Below are positions 7,862-15,471 of a stretch of DNA of 64,000 bases, piece after piece (the stretch's first letter is position 1; every line of letters begins with the position of its first letter). The notes below the pieces were generated by a model. It was not told where the DNA came from, made no database searches, and saw only the letters and a list, made by a program, of their open reading frames with translations. Source of the stretch: Sporocytophaga myxococcoides (GTDB lineage: Bacteria; Bacteroidota; Bacteroidia; Cytophagales; Cytophagaceae); contig NZ_BBLT01000006.1 in assembly GCF_000775915.1 (NCBI RefSeq), positions 1-64,000 on the forward strand. Reading direction: 5' to 3'. The translations under genes were made by a program, and so were the position numbers.

Positions 7862-8582
7862 TATGTTAATCTTTAGACTAAAAGTTTTTTACGCCTTAAT
7901 AATATTAGTGTTGATGACCGATTGTGTCAGAACAGATAAACATAATGGGGCAAAACCAAATAAGATGACATTGGTATCTTTTGATTCAACTCAATTAACA
8001 AGTCAATGCGGAAATGGTTTTTATGTGGATGTTAAAATTGAATCTCGTCCCACTTTGAGAAAAGAGTTGGAGAAATATTTGTATAAAGCACTTATTGATT
8101 ATGAAGTATGTGGGCAAACTCCAGATTCTTTGTATACTAAGGAATCATTCAGTAAAACAATTTTATATGTTTATGATAATGAATATTTTCTTAATAACTC
8201 TGCTTATGATGATAAAAGTAGATGGAGGGAATCCTATGTTAACTTACTTAAAAATTGTAAGAGTGATTCTGTTTTATATAAATTAACTGATAGTTTGTTA
8301 TATAGAAATATAGCTGATGGGTTAATTGCTCTCTGGGATAAAGATATTACTAAGTTGGAGCTTCTTGATAGTTATGCCCAAAAAAATAATAATAACTACT
8401 ATAAGTTAACATTGCTTGCTATAATATATCATAATAATGGGTTGGAGAATAAAAAAAATAATGTTCTACAAAATTTGATTTCATTTAATCGAAAAGAAAC
8501 GAAAGAGTTAATAGAATTAATGAATAAAGAGAAGAAGGTAGATTATTTTACATATATGGAAACAATATTTGGTGGAATGTAA
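7854..8582 (+). CDS. Putative immunity lipoprotein for RHS tip 1
   Basis: The 242-residue protein starts inside the end of the toxin tip (ATG 7854, alternative ATG 7863). It has a lipoprotein signal: a hydrophobic run ALIILVLMTDC with the acylated Cys at 24. The rest is soluble, Lys/Asn-rich and unrecognised. Overlap with the tip gene and very AT-rich composition match immunity genes of polymorphic toxin cassettes. A lipoprotein immunity protein would sit in the periplasm, so the tip it protects against is inferred to act there. Confidence 0.55.
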   Translation: MNNMLIFRLKVFYALIILVLMTDCVRTDKHNGAKPNKMTLVSFDSTQLTSQCGNGFYVDVKIESRPTLRKELEKYLYKALIDYEVCGQTPDSLYTKESFSKTILYVYDNEYFLNNSAYDDKSRWRESYVNLLKNCKSDSVLYKLTDSLLYRNIADGLIALWDKDITKLELLDSYAQKNNNNYYKLTLLAIIYHNNGLENKKNNVLQNLISFNRKETKELIELMNKEKKVDYFTYMETIFGGM

Positions 8583-8703
8583 TTTAGTATTTTAATTTCA
8601 TTTTTAGAGTCACAACTGTTGTAATCTATATGTAAGCAGTACTTCTGATGAAAGAAGTCTATGAATGAGAATGAATAGATTGAGAATAATTTACCAATAG
8701 GTC

Positions 8704-8722
8704 CGAAAACGTTCGGTTTTCG
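8704..8722. terminator. Short hairpin after immunity gene 1
   Basis: CGAAAAC (8704-8710) pairs perfectly with GTTTTCG (8716-8722) around GTTCG. It lies 120 bp after the immunity gene and lacks a clean T-run, so a terminator role is only possible. Confidence 0.3.
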
Positions 8723-8747
8723 AAAGAAATTCTTTAAAGTAAAATAT

Positions 8748-8806
8748 GAAGAGTATCTACTAGAAGTTAATTAACATTTCATAGTAGGTACTTTTTCTGT
8801 TCTTAT
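8748..8806 (-). pseudogene. IS transposase 3'-end remnant 1 with hairpin
   Basis: On the minus strand 8771-8806 reads IRTEKVPTMKC-stop, matching the last residues (IRLEQNRKSTCPKC) of the longer remnant at 11698-11829. The flanking 8748-8797 folds into a long imperfect stem (GAGTATCTACTA with TAGTAGGTAC), the counterpart of the hairpin at 11674-11723. This is the extreme 3' end of an insertion sequence left between toxin cassettes. Confidence 0.45.
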
Positions 8807-8851
8807 ATGGATTATTAATGATAATGGTTAATAATAAAAGTCGTTCATTGA

Positions 8852-8973
8852 ATTATTGACTATGTTTACTATCAGAAAGGAAAGAACGATCAGCTGGTTC
8901 ATAAGTATGAATATGACGGAGATAACAGAATCACTCAAGTATCTACCAGTACGGATGGTGTAAACTGGGTAAA
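8852..8973 (+). pseudogene. RHS shell fragment, frameshifted into the next RHS frame
   Basis: From 8852 the frame reads a typical YD-repeat segment (DYVYYQKGKNDQLVHKYEYDGDNRITQV) up to WVK at 8966-8973. It then fails, while the frame carrying EAEYDYYAHGPLAQAKIG continues from 8974. Loss of one A in the AAA at 8971-8973 explains the break. The upstream part of this RHS protein is absent. Confidence 0.65.
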
Positions 8974-9084
8974 GAGGCAGAGTACGATTATTATGCGCAT
9001 GGCCCTCTTGCTCAGGCGAAGATAGGAAGAAACGCTATTGAAGTTCAGAACTATGCCTATACACTACAAGGCTGGATCAAAGGA

Positions 9085-11052
9085 GTGAAAGGAGATCAGT
9101 TCAGTTATGCACTAGGATACTATGATAAGGATGGTAAGAAGGATTATTCAGCTATTGGTGGAGGTACTCAGGGCTTGCAGACTACCCCTGTAGCCTTGAA
9201 TGATCAGGGCAAAAATACCAGTTTGTACAATGGCAATATTGCTACCTGGACAAGTCTGAATAAGGAAGTAAACTACACAACTGTCAGCGGGCAGCGCGTT
9301 TATCAGGCCTGGACCCAGCAGTTTGAATACGATCAGCTGAACAGGATTAAATCGGGCAAGACTCCTGGAAATGACGCCTATAAAAACACTTATGCTTATG
9401 ATGCCAATGGCAACATAACAAGCCTGAACAGATACAATGAAAGTGGCGTTCAGTTTGATCAGCTGAGCTATAACTATGAAAACAAGAAAGCAGGCTACCT
9501 TGCCAATACCAATAAACTAAGATCTGTTTCTGATCTTCTGTCGATGGCTGGAGTTCATATTTCTGATATTGATAACCAGGGAACAGATAACTATGAATAT
9601 GATGAGATAGGTAACCTGAATAAAGATGTTCAGGAGCAGATCAAGAAAATCGAATGGACCGTTTATGGTAAAATAAAAGCAGTAACAAGGGAAGGAGGAA
9701 GCTCGAAATCAAATCTGAGCTTTGAATATGATGCATCCGGAAACCGGACAGTGAAAATTGTGACGGATAAGGACGGAAATATTACAAAAACTTTCTATAT
9801 TCGTGATGCTCAGGGAAATGTCATGAGTACTTATGAAATTCCTTCAGCAGGTTCTTTAACATTAGATGAACAATACATCTACGGTAGTTCAAGGTTGGGA
9901 GTACTGAGAAATGAGGTTAGATCTTATGAACTGACGGATCATTTGGGTAACGTAAGATCTGTAATAGGAGAGTTGAGAGATGTTAATAATCAGGTGGATG
10001 TGGTTTCTGCTATGGATTATTATCCTTTCGGGATGATCGCGAAGTCATTTAACTCGAATAACTACCGTTATGGGTATCAGAGTCAAGAAATGGATAATGA
10101 AATCTATGGAACGGGAAATGCATATTCCTTTGAATATAGAATACATGATCCTCGTATTGGTAGATTTTTAAGCATAGATCCAATGTTTAAGGACTTTTCA
10201 TGGAATAGCCCATACGCCTTTGCAGAAAATAAAGTAATACATTGTTTTGAACTTGAGGGTCTAGAAAGTGTGGATGTTAATTCAGGTGAAATCGATAATA
10301 CTCTTACTGGAGATAAGGATAATGTGAATGCGCAAAATAAAAGTAAAGACTTTTCCCCATGGGCAGATTTAATACCGTTAAAACCTTCAAATGCAGTAGT
10401 GGATGCAGCAGCAGAAAGAGTAACAGGGCTTATGTTACAACCAATAGAAGAAGCTTATGGGAATCAATTAAATTTAGATTACTATTCGGTAAGTATAACT
10501 AAACTTCCAACTGGTACTTCCCCCGAACAATTGTATGAATACATACGTCAAAACTTTGCACAATTTAAAACTGGTAGTGGTACTAACTTTACAGCCTATG
10601 ATAGTGATGAAGGGGCAAAATGGAAATCCAAAGATGCAATTGGTTCTGTAATGACATTTGAGATTCCCTTATTTGGCGATGGAGGTCCATTTACCCCTAA
10701 CTTAGACGAATTATCTGTAATTGCTACTGATGTTAAACCTAACTATTGGGTATTTTCTCCTGTGTTTACATTACAAGATTTAGGTCATCCCGTTTGTGGA
10801 AATAGGCAATTTGGTTTGATTCCAAATCAAAATCAAGGTTATACCTTTTTTACAAGAGGTGCTGATAGACCTTGGGGTGGCCCCGATGCTCTTTTAGACA
10901 ATGCGTTAGTATTTCCAGGTGCAGAAAGGTTGTGGCCACAGGTTATGGCAAACGTAGTGAAATATGTGAATGATAATGGTGGTCAAGCTACTGTTAACCC
11001 TTATATCTCTAAGCGAATTGATTGGACGGAGGATTACTTAAAGAAGAAATAA
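9085..11052 (+). CDS. RHS/YD-repeat protein C-terminal part with toxin-like tip 2
   Basis: The frame is homologous to RHS from 8974; the first standard start is GTG 9085, which may not be a natural start. Residues 1-300 are YD-repeat shell (FEYDQLNRIKSGKTPG, YEYDEIGNLNKD). Residues 310-390 are the RHS core with DYYPFGMIAK, EYRIHDPRIGRFLSIDP and NSPYAFAENKV. From about 395 comes a 260-residue tip of unknown family with an aromatic/Pro-rich end. The shell forms a cocoon around the toxin in intact RHS proteins; here it lacks the N-terminal half, so the protein is probably not exported. The next gene, 5 bp away, is the likely immunity gene. Confidence 0.7.
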   Translation: MKGDQFSYALGYYDKDGKKDYSAIGGGTQGLQTTPVALNDQGKNTSLYNGNIATWTSLNKEVNYTTVSGQRVYQAWTQQFEYDQLNRIKSGKTPGNDAYKNTYAYDANGNITSLNRYNESGVQFDQLSYNYENKKAGYLANTNKLRSVSDLLSMAGVHISDIDNQGTDNYEYDEIGNLNKDVQEQIKKIEWTVYGKIKAVTREGGSSKSNLSFEYDASGNRTVKIVTDKDGNITKTFYIRDAQGNVMSTYEIPSAGSLTLDEQYIYGSSRLGVLRNEVRSYELTDHLGNVRSVIGELRDVNNQVDVVSAMDYYPFGMIAKSFNSNNYRYGYQSQEMDNEIYGTGNAYSFEYRIHDPRIGRFLSIDPMFKDFSWNSPYAFAENKVIHCFELEGLESVDVNSGEIDNTLTGDKDNVNAQNKSKDFSPWADLIPLKPSNAVVDAAAERVTGLMLQPIEEAYGNQLNLDYYSVSITKLPTGTSPEQLYEYIRQNFAQFKTGSGTNFTAYDSDEGAKWKSKDAIGSVMTFEIPLFGDGGPFTPNLDELSVIATDVKPNYWVFSPVFTLQDLGHPVCGNRQFGLIPNQNQGYTFFTRGADRPWGGPDALLDNALVFPGAERLWPQVMANVVKYVNDNGGQATVNPYISKRIDWTEDYLKKK

Positions 11053-11056
11053 CTTT

Positions 11057-11494
11057 ATGAAGAAGATTGTAAAGGTTTTGCTTACGACTTTTGCTGTGAT
11101 ATTGATATCATTTTCAATACTTGCATTATTTTCAGAACAAAATTATTTATACGTTGTCCTAATTGGAGGTTTAAGCTATTTTGTGCCATTTGCTATATTG
11201 AATTATATATATGTATCTATAATTTTTTATGGGATATTACAAAAGTCTTATTTTGCAAAACTTTTTGTTCAATTGATGATCATAACAAGTATTTCTACCA
11301 TCTTGGTCATAATTGCAGTTATCTCAGAAATGTATTATCATTATTCCAAGTTTGATATTGACATTCTAATAGAGAATAAAAGGAATGTTTTTCAATATTT
11401 CATTTTTGGAATAGTTGTAGCAGTAGTCACAGGAATAATTGATTATTTAATATTTTTTAAATCACTGACTATGCCTGCTAAAAAAGGATTGTAA
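11057..11494 (+). CDS. Putative integral-membrane immunity protein for RHS tip 2
   Basis: The 145-residue protein has about four hydrophobic segments (near 8-25, 32-58, 70-90 and 112-137) and short charged loops, so it is probably an inner-membrane protein. It starts 5 bp after the RHS tip stop and is as AT-rich as that tip. By position it is the cognate immunity protein; membrane immunity would suit a pore-forming or periplasm-acting toxin. No family is recognised. Confidence 0.55.
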   Translation: MKKIVKVLLTTFAVILISFSILALFSEQNYLYVVLIGGLSYFVPFAILNYIYVSIIFYGILQKSYFAKLFVQLMIITSISTILVIIAVISEMYYHYSKFDIDILIENKRNVFQYFIFGIVVAVVTGIIDYLIFFKSLTMPAKKGL

Positions 11495-11504
11495 ATGTCA
11501 TACA

Positions 11505-11535
11505 CCCCGGCTGGTGTCTTCACCAGACGGAAATT
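11505..11535 (-). repeat. 31-bp dispersed repeat, copy A
   Basis: It is identical over 31 bp to 11856-11886 (CCCCGGCTGGTGTCTTCACC and on). The reverse complement resembles sequences at 21076, 22085, 23279 and 23493 in the core GGTGnAGACACCAGCC. It includes a small GGTG/CACC dyad. Confidence 0.7.
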
Positions 11536-11673
11536 GTGCCGCAACTCCCACAATCTTTCCGTAAATAAGACTTCGATACAACGAAGTTGATGAAAATGAA
11601 AAGGTTGAGGGTAGTAGATAAGTGAGTTCGAAAGGCGGTTCTTTTTAAGAAGGAATTTTAAAAAGTATAAGAA

Positions 11674-11829
11674 GAAAAAGTATCTGAAAGAAGTATTTTA
11701 ACACTTCGGACAGGTACTTTTTCTGTTTTGTTCGAGTCTTATGGCTTTGGCTTGTCTTATTTGTTCTGAAAAGTTCATATCGGGGAGTTTTTGGGTATAA
11801 GCTTCGATAGGAGTAAGTCCTTTTATCCC
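11674..11829 (-). pseudogene. IS transposase C-terminal remnant 2 with terminal hairpin
   Basis: The minus strand 11698-11829 encodes GIKGLTPIEAY followed by TQKLPDMNFSEQIRQAKAIR and a short tail to a stop. The GLTPxEAY motif is typical of the extreme C-terminus of IS3-type DDE transposases. The 3' flank 11674-11723 forms a stem of GAAAAAGTATCTG with CAGGTACTTTTTC, with an inner GAAGT/ACTTC pair. The rest of the transposase is absent. Confidence 0.6.
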
Positions 11830-11855
11830 CGCTCACACCAGGTCTGCCGACTACT

Positions 11856-11886
11856 CCCCGGCTGGTGTCTTCACCAGACGGAAATT
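11856..11886 (-). repeat. 31-bp dispersed repeat, copy B
   Basis: An exact copy of 11505-11535 in the same orientation. The two copies bracket the IS remnant, 320 bp apart. Confidence 0.7.
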
Positions 11887-11916
11887 ATGATAAAGTAATA
11901 GAGTTAAAAAAGCCGG

Positions 11917-12090
11917 AGCTGGTATGACGAGATCGGCAACCTGATCAGGGATGAGAAGGAGGAGATTGACCGCATCGAATGGACGGTTTACGGTAAGATC
12001 CGGAAGGTTATCTTCAAAGGAACTAATGACAAAGTATCGGTAGATTTTGCTTATGATGCGAGCTGGATTCCCTTTGTTAGTGGATGCTAA
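11917..12090 (+). pseudogene. RHS shell fragment (third copy)
   Basis: The frame reads SWYDEIGNLIRDEKEEIDRI, then EWTVYGKIRKVIF and AYDAS. It parallels YDEIGNLNKDVQEQIKKIEW in the RHS gene at 9600-9660, then diverges into unrelated codons and stops at 12090. It is a 50-residue internal piece without start or tip. Confidence 0.65.
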
Positions 12091-12248
12091 TAGTGTTCCC
12101 AAGTTTAGATAAATCTTCTGATTTATCTCGATAGGGTGTTAGGGTAGAAGGTTCCATTATGGATATTGAGGTGATTTAATAAATTCCCTGCTGATGATGC
12201 TAATGCTTTTATTCGAATTGAATAGAATTGAGAAAACTATTGAATAAA

Positions 12249-12521
12249 ATGAAACTATTGCTTTTTATATCTTTCGGGTTCACAATAGTTTCAGACATGG
12301 GGACTCATTATCTGAAGTATAAACTTTACCAAAGTGGCTTGCAGATTAATGTAGTAAAGTTTTTAAGCTTTAATCAAATAAGAAAAGAGAGAATGTTTCC
12401 TGAGAATAGATCTTATGGAAGCCAACTTGATAAGTTAAGAAATGCTCATTTGTTTAATGTTATATTTTTTGGGGTTTCAGTAATTCTTACGGTTTTGTTG
12501 TTTATTCCCAAAAATCAATAA
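12249..12521 (+). CDS. Small membrane protein, probable orphan immunity gene
   Basis: The 90-residue protein starts at ATG 12249 (an in-frame TTG lies at 12228). It has hydrophobic segments at about 1-18 and 65-85 around a basic loop. Directly upstream, ending at 12225, the sequence reads like the last 16 codons of a protein (FNKFPADDANAFIRIE), perhaps the end of a lost RHS tip. By analogy with the two pairs to the left, it may be the immunity gene of that tip. No family is recognised. Confidence 0.45.
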   Translation: MKLLLFISFGFTIVSDMGTHYLKYKLYQSGLQINVVKFLSFNQIRKERMFPENRSYGSQLDKLRNAHLFNVIFFGVSVILTVLLFIPKNQ

Positions 12522-12541
12522 AGATACATAGTAAACTTGTT

Positions 12542-12592
12542 TTACTTAAGTCTTATGGCTATTACTTGTCTGATTTGTTCAGAAAGGTTCAT
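12542..12592 (-). pseudogene. IS transposase 3'-end remnant 3
   Basis: The minus strand reads MNLSEQIRQVIAIRLK-stop, matching MNFSEQIRQAKAIRLEQ of the remnant at 11698-11829. It lies directly after the third putative immunity gene, so each cassette in this array is followed by an IS end. Confidence 0.55.
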
Positions 12593-12645
12593 TCAGTTTA
12601 TATATTTAATGAAGCCTGAAAACATTGCAATGTTCTATAAAATTA

Positions 12646-13010
12646 ATGATGGAATTAAATAAGGTCTTTATCTCACTTAATAGCATACTGTCAAATGAGG
12701 CACTTGAAACAATAAATGGTTATAATACTTCGAATAGTGCTTGGTTTTTGTTTGTTATAGCGAATATGAAGTTTTTATAGGAGCTAAATTCGGAACGGTA
12801 TTTAATAATGATAAAAACTTTATCTGTGGGGTTGATGCAGAAATTATAAACATTACCCAAGAGTTCAATGTGAAATGGGAATCTATTCCAAAAGGTTGGA
12901 AATCCATATGTGAAATAAGATTTGAACGTAATTTTTTTAAAATTAAAGAATTCCTTGATGAGACTGATGAGTGGTTTGTTTCTGGTAAAAGCATATTATT
13001 AGCGGAGTAA
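12646..13010 (+). pseudogene. Frameshifted small protein, probable broken immunity gene
   Basis: Two frames join to a 120-residue protein: MMELNKVFISLNSILSNEA from 12646 to about 12750, then CYSEYEVFIGAKFGTVFNND through to ILLAE at 13010. The switch lies in the T/G-rich GGTTTTTGTTTGTTATAG around 12740-12760. The acidic, Trp-containing soluble product resembles small immunity proteins in size, but no family is claimed. The only start in the second frame is a weak TTG at 12741. Confidence 0.4.
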
Positions 13011-13073
13011 ATCAAGTATGGTGATATACCAAGTTTCAGTGCAAGGATACTTGTTCAGGGAGAGATATAAAAT

Positions 13074-13114
13074 AAAAAAGGCTCGACCTTCAATGTAGAA
13101 GCTTGAGCCTTTTT
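13074..13114. terminator. Bidirectional intrinsic terminator
   Basis: AAAAAAGGCTC (13074-13084) pairs with GAGCCTTTTT (13105-13114), giving A/T tracts on both sides. It serves convergent genes: the broken plus-strand gene ending at 13010 and the minus-strand gene ending at 13143. Confidence 0.8.
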
Positions 13115-13142
13115 AATAAAACTATTTATAAAATCAGTACTG

Positions 13143-14621
13143 TTATTTTTTAATTAATTTTCCTTTTTGAACAGTATTACTATTTCTTACAATTTCATAT
13201 AAATAAAAACCACTCATCATTCCATCTGTCTGCATTGAGGAAGTAATCTCCTGATTGTACAGTGTTCTACCATTAAGATCTTTTATTATCAGATGATCTC
13301 CATCCTGATAATTTTGAACGTTAATATCACTTTGAACAGGGTTCGGATAAATAAGTAAAGCACTGTTGTTATCCGAAGGGTTTAAACTTGTGAGCACGTC
13401 TTCAACAGTTACATCAATCTTTGCTCTTTTGCTTTCACAACCATCTTCATCAGCTTCTGCTACCCAATAAGAAACAGTACCAATAGCAGCAGTCGAAGGA
13501 GTTGGTGCATTAGCGCTATAGTTATCACCTCTTTCAGATGTATACCATTTTAAGGCAATACCTGTATTAGTAAATGCGGCTGTTAAAGGGACGGCAGGTG
13601 TGCCAATAGTATACACAACTGGAGTAGTTATAGATGGCACTTCGGAGGGATCGTTTTCACCATAAACTTTTACTGTTAAATCTACGACTGACCAGGTAGA
13701 TGCATTGGATGTCATACTAACAGAATTTACCGGGATGTAAGATGAAATGTCTAATGTTTGAGACGGATTTGTATAGGTTGCAACCAATTCATTATTAACG
13801 TATAAATTGTAGTTCGCGGTGCTAGTCCAAACACCACTTGAAGAGTAAATATCACTGTATAGGTCCAATACAACTTTCTTCTGGCACGTGCTGAAATTAT
13901 TCAATATGGCAGAGGGCTTGGGATTACGGCTCGAGGCTGATGTATGATAAATTAACGATTGTGGTTCTACAATAACATCAATCTTTGCTCTTTTACTTTC
14001 ACAACCATCTTCATCAGCTTCTGATACCCAATAAGATATTGTGTCTATATTAGCAGTAGAAGGAGTTGGTGCAGTAGCGCTGTAGTTATCACCCAATTCG
14101 GAGTTGTACCATTTTAATTTAACACCTTTGTTGGTCATAGTAGCAGTTAGGGGAGTAGCCTGTGCATTTTTGCTATAAAGTACCGGTGTTGTTGCTGATG
14201 GAGCCTGAGATGGATCATTATTACCATAAACTTTCACCTGTAAAATAACTACAGACCATGTTGAAGCATTGGATACTAATTTAACAGAAGTAACAGGGAT
14301 GTAGGATGATATATCTAATATTTTAGATGGTTGTGTATAGGATCCAATCAATGCATCATTAACATAAACACTGTAATTGGCTGTGCCGGTCCATACATTA
14401 CTACTGGAAAAGATATCACTATAGATATCTAATTCAACTTTTGACTGACAGGTGCTAAAATTATTTAACAGTACGGAAGGTTGTGGATTTCGATTTGCTG
14501 CTGAGCCACGATAACTTAAAAATTGAGAAGATACATCAAGGGAAGAAGCATATACAATAGAATTAAATCCTGCTATCATCAGGATAATAATAAAGTTTAA
14601 TAGACATTTTTTCATACGCAC
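13143..14621 (-). CDS. Secreted T9SS protein with two tandem NPCBM-like/Ig-like repeats
   Basis: The 492-residue protein has a signal peptide (residues 1-25, ending YAS). Two copies of a roughly 180-residue module follow (about 35-215 and 222-405), each opening with NPxPSxxLNNFSTCQ and a beta-rich segment ending in STWSVVxLxVKVYG. Each closes with an Ig-like part ending EADEDGCESKRAKIDV. The C-terminus (420-492) is a type A sorting domain (YPNP, DLNGRTLYN, GFYLYEI, KGKLIKK), so it is exported by the type IX system and held at the cell surface or released. The first half of each module looks like a carbohydrate-binding or discoidin-like fold, by inference. No catalytic domain is present. Confidence 0.7.
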   Translation of the reverse strand: MRMKKCLLNFIIILMIAGFNSIVYASSLDVSSQFLSYRGSAANRNPQPSVLLNNFSTCQSKVELDIYSDIFSSSNVWTGTANYSVYVNDALIGSYTQPSKILDISSYIPVTSVKLVSNASTWSVVILQVKVYGNNDPSQAPSATTPVLYSKNAQATPLTATMTNKGVKLKWYNSELGDNYSATAPTPSTANIDTISYWVSEADEDGCESKRAKIDVIVEPQSLIYHTSASSRNPKPSAILNNFSTCQKKVVLDLYSDIYSSSGVWTSTANYNLYVNNELVATYTNPSQTLDISSYIPVNSVSMTSNASTWSVVDLTVKVYGENDPSEVPSITTPVVYTIGTPAVPLTAAFTNTGIALKWYTSERGDNYSANAPTPSTAAIGTVSYWVAEADEDGCESKRAKIDVTVEDVLTSLNPSDNNSALLIYPNPVQSDINVQNYQDGDHLIIKDLNGRTLYNQEITSSMQTDGMMSGFYLYEIVRNSNTVQKGKLIKK

Positions 14622-14930
14622 TATGTTTTGGGGTAATAGAGCTATTATACTTTAATTCGACCTTCATGTTGCGCAGCGCCTACAAATATTGATTAAACAT
14701 ATTGATCAATTCTGTTAAAGATTCTCTTTTACAAAAAGATATAAAGACGTATTTTTTCAACTCGTCTTTCAAAAAAAGCGCCACCAAACTGCTTTTGTAG
14801 ACATAAATTCGATCGAAATCTTTCGTTTTAATATTAAGTTTTATAACTACCTGAAAAATTTCTCTTTTCCTTAAAATATTTTCCCCAACCAACCGTCTAT
14901 AATCTCATTATAAACTGATAAAAATTGAGT

Positions 14931-15116
14931 ATGCAAAACGAAGGTACCTTTTTATTTTCTGAGAATTCAGATGGGGTCTTTACTTTGAATCAAATTATTA
15001 ATGCAGAGATAATTCCGAGATTTAACCAACTTTCTGAAATCATTGCGCCCGGTAAAGAAGAACTTGAAGAGCTTGAAATGTTAAAAGAGATTATGCTGAA
15101 CTATTTGTTTTTTTAA
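14931..15116 (+). CDS. Small hypothetical protein (61 aa)
   Basis: A short acidic frame with ATG at 14931 (TTG at 14925 is an alternative) reads QNEGTFLFSENSDGVF followed by a helical Glu/Leu-rich end. Amino-acid balance looks protein-like, but no family, operon or strong ribosome-binding site supports it. Confidence 0.3.
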   Translation: MQNEGTFLFSENSDGVFTLNQIINAEIIPRFNQLSEIIAPGKEELEELEMLKEIMLNYLFF

Positions 15117-15471
15117 TATTTTAAAGCCAAGACTTCTCAAATTTATTGAGAATAGTTTATTCTGAATCCTATCTTATTAAAACTTATTACTTAAAACTTA
15201 TTACTTTTTTGTTGGTATGATAAAAGTTTTAAGTAATTCCTTGTGTTTTAGTTTACAATCAAATGCGATATTTGAACTGCCGGAATAGAACCATCCATAG
15301 AACCACTGTCCGGCAAGAATTCATTCCAGGTTGAAAGGAATGCAGGAATATATCCACTTATAGTCCTGAATACCAGCAGCAAGAATTAATATATTTCTGA
15401 TGATGTAGAATTGTCAGGATATAACTCATTCGTGCTGATATATACATTTCAGTTATCAAAAACATTATTCA
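15117..15471. other. AT-rich intergenic region upstream of sulfatase
   Basis: No gene is seen. It contains short AT-rich direct repeats (AAACTTATTACTT twice near 15180-15207), a string common between genes here. It probably carries the sulfatase promoter, but no clear motif was found. Confidence 0.3.

Noticed and set aside
11645-11836. 63-aa minus-strand frame in the IS remnant
   Set aside because: It is in a different frame from the recognisable transposase end and is Lys/Tyr/Leu noise.
14680-14892. 70-aa minus-strand frame between the T9SS protein and a small gene
   Set aside because: Starts with TTG, has no ribosome-binding site and no recognised pattern; it probably reflects AT-rich chance.
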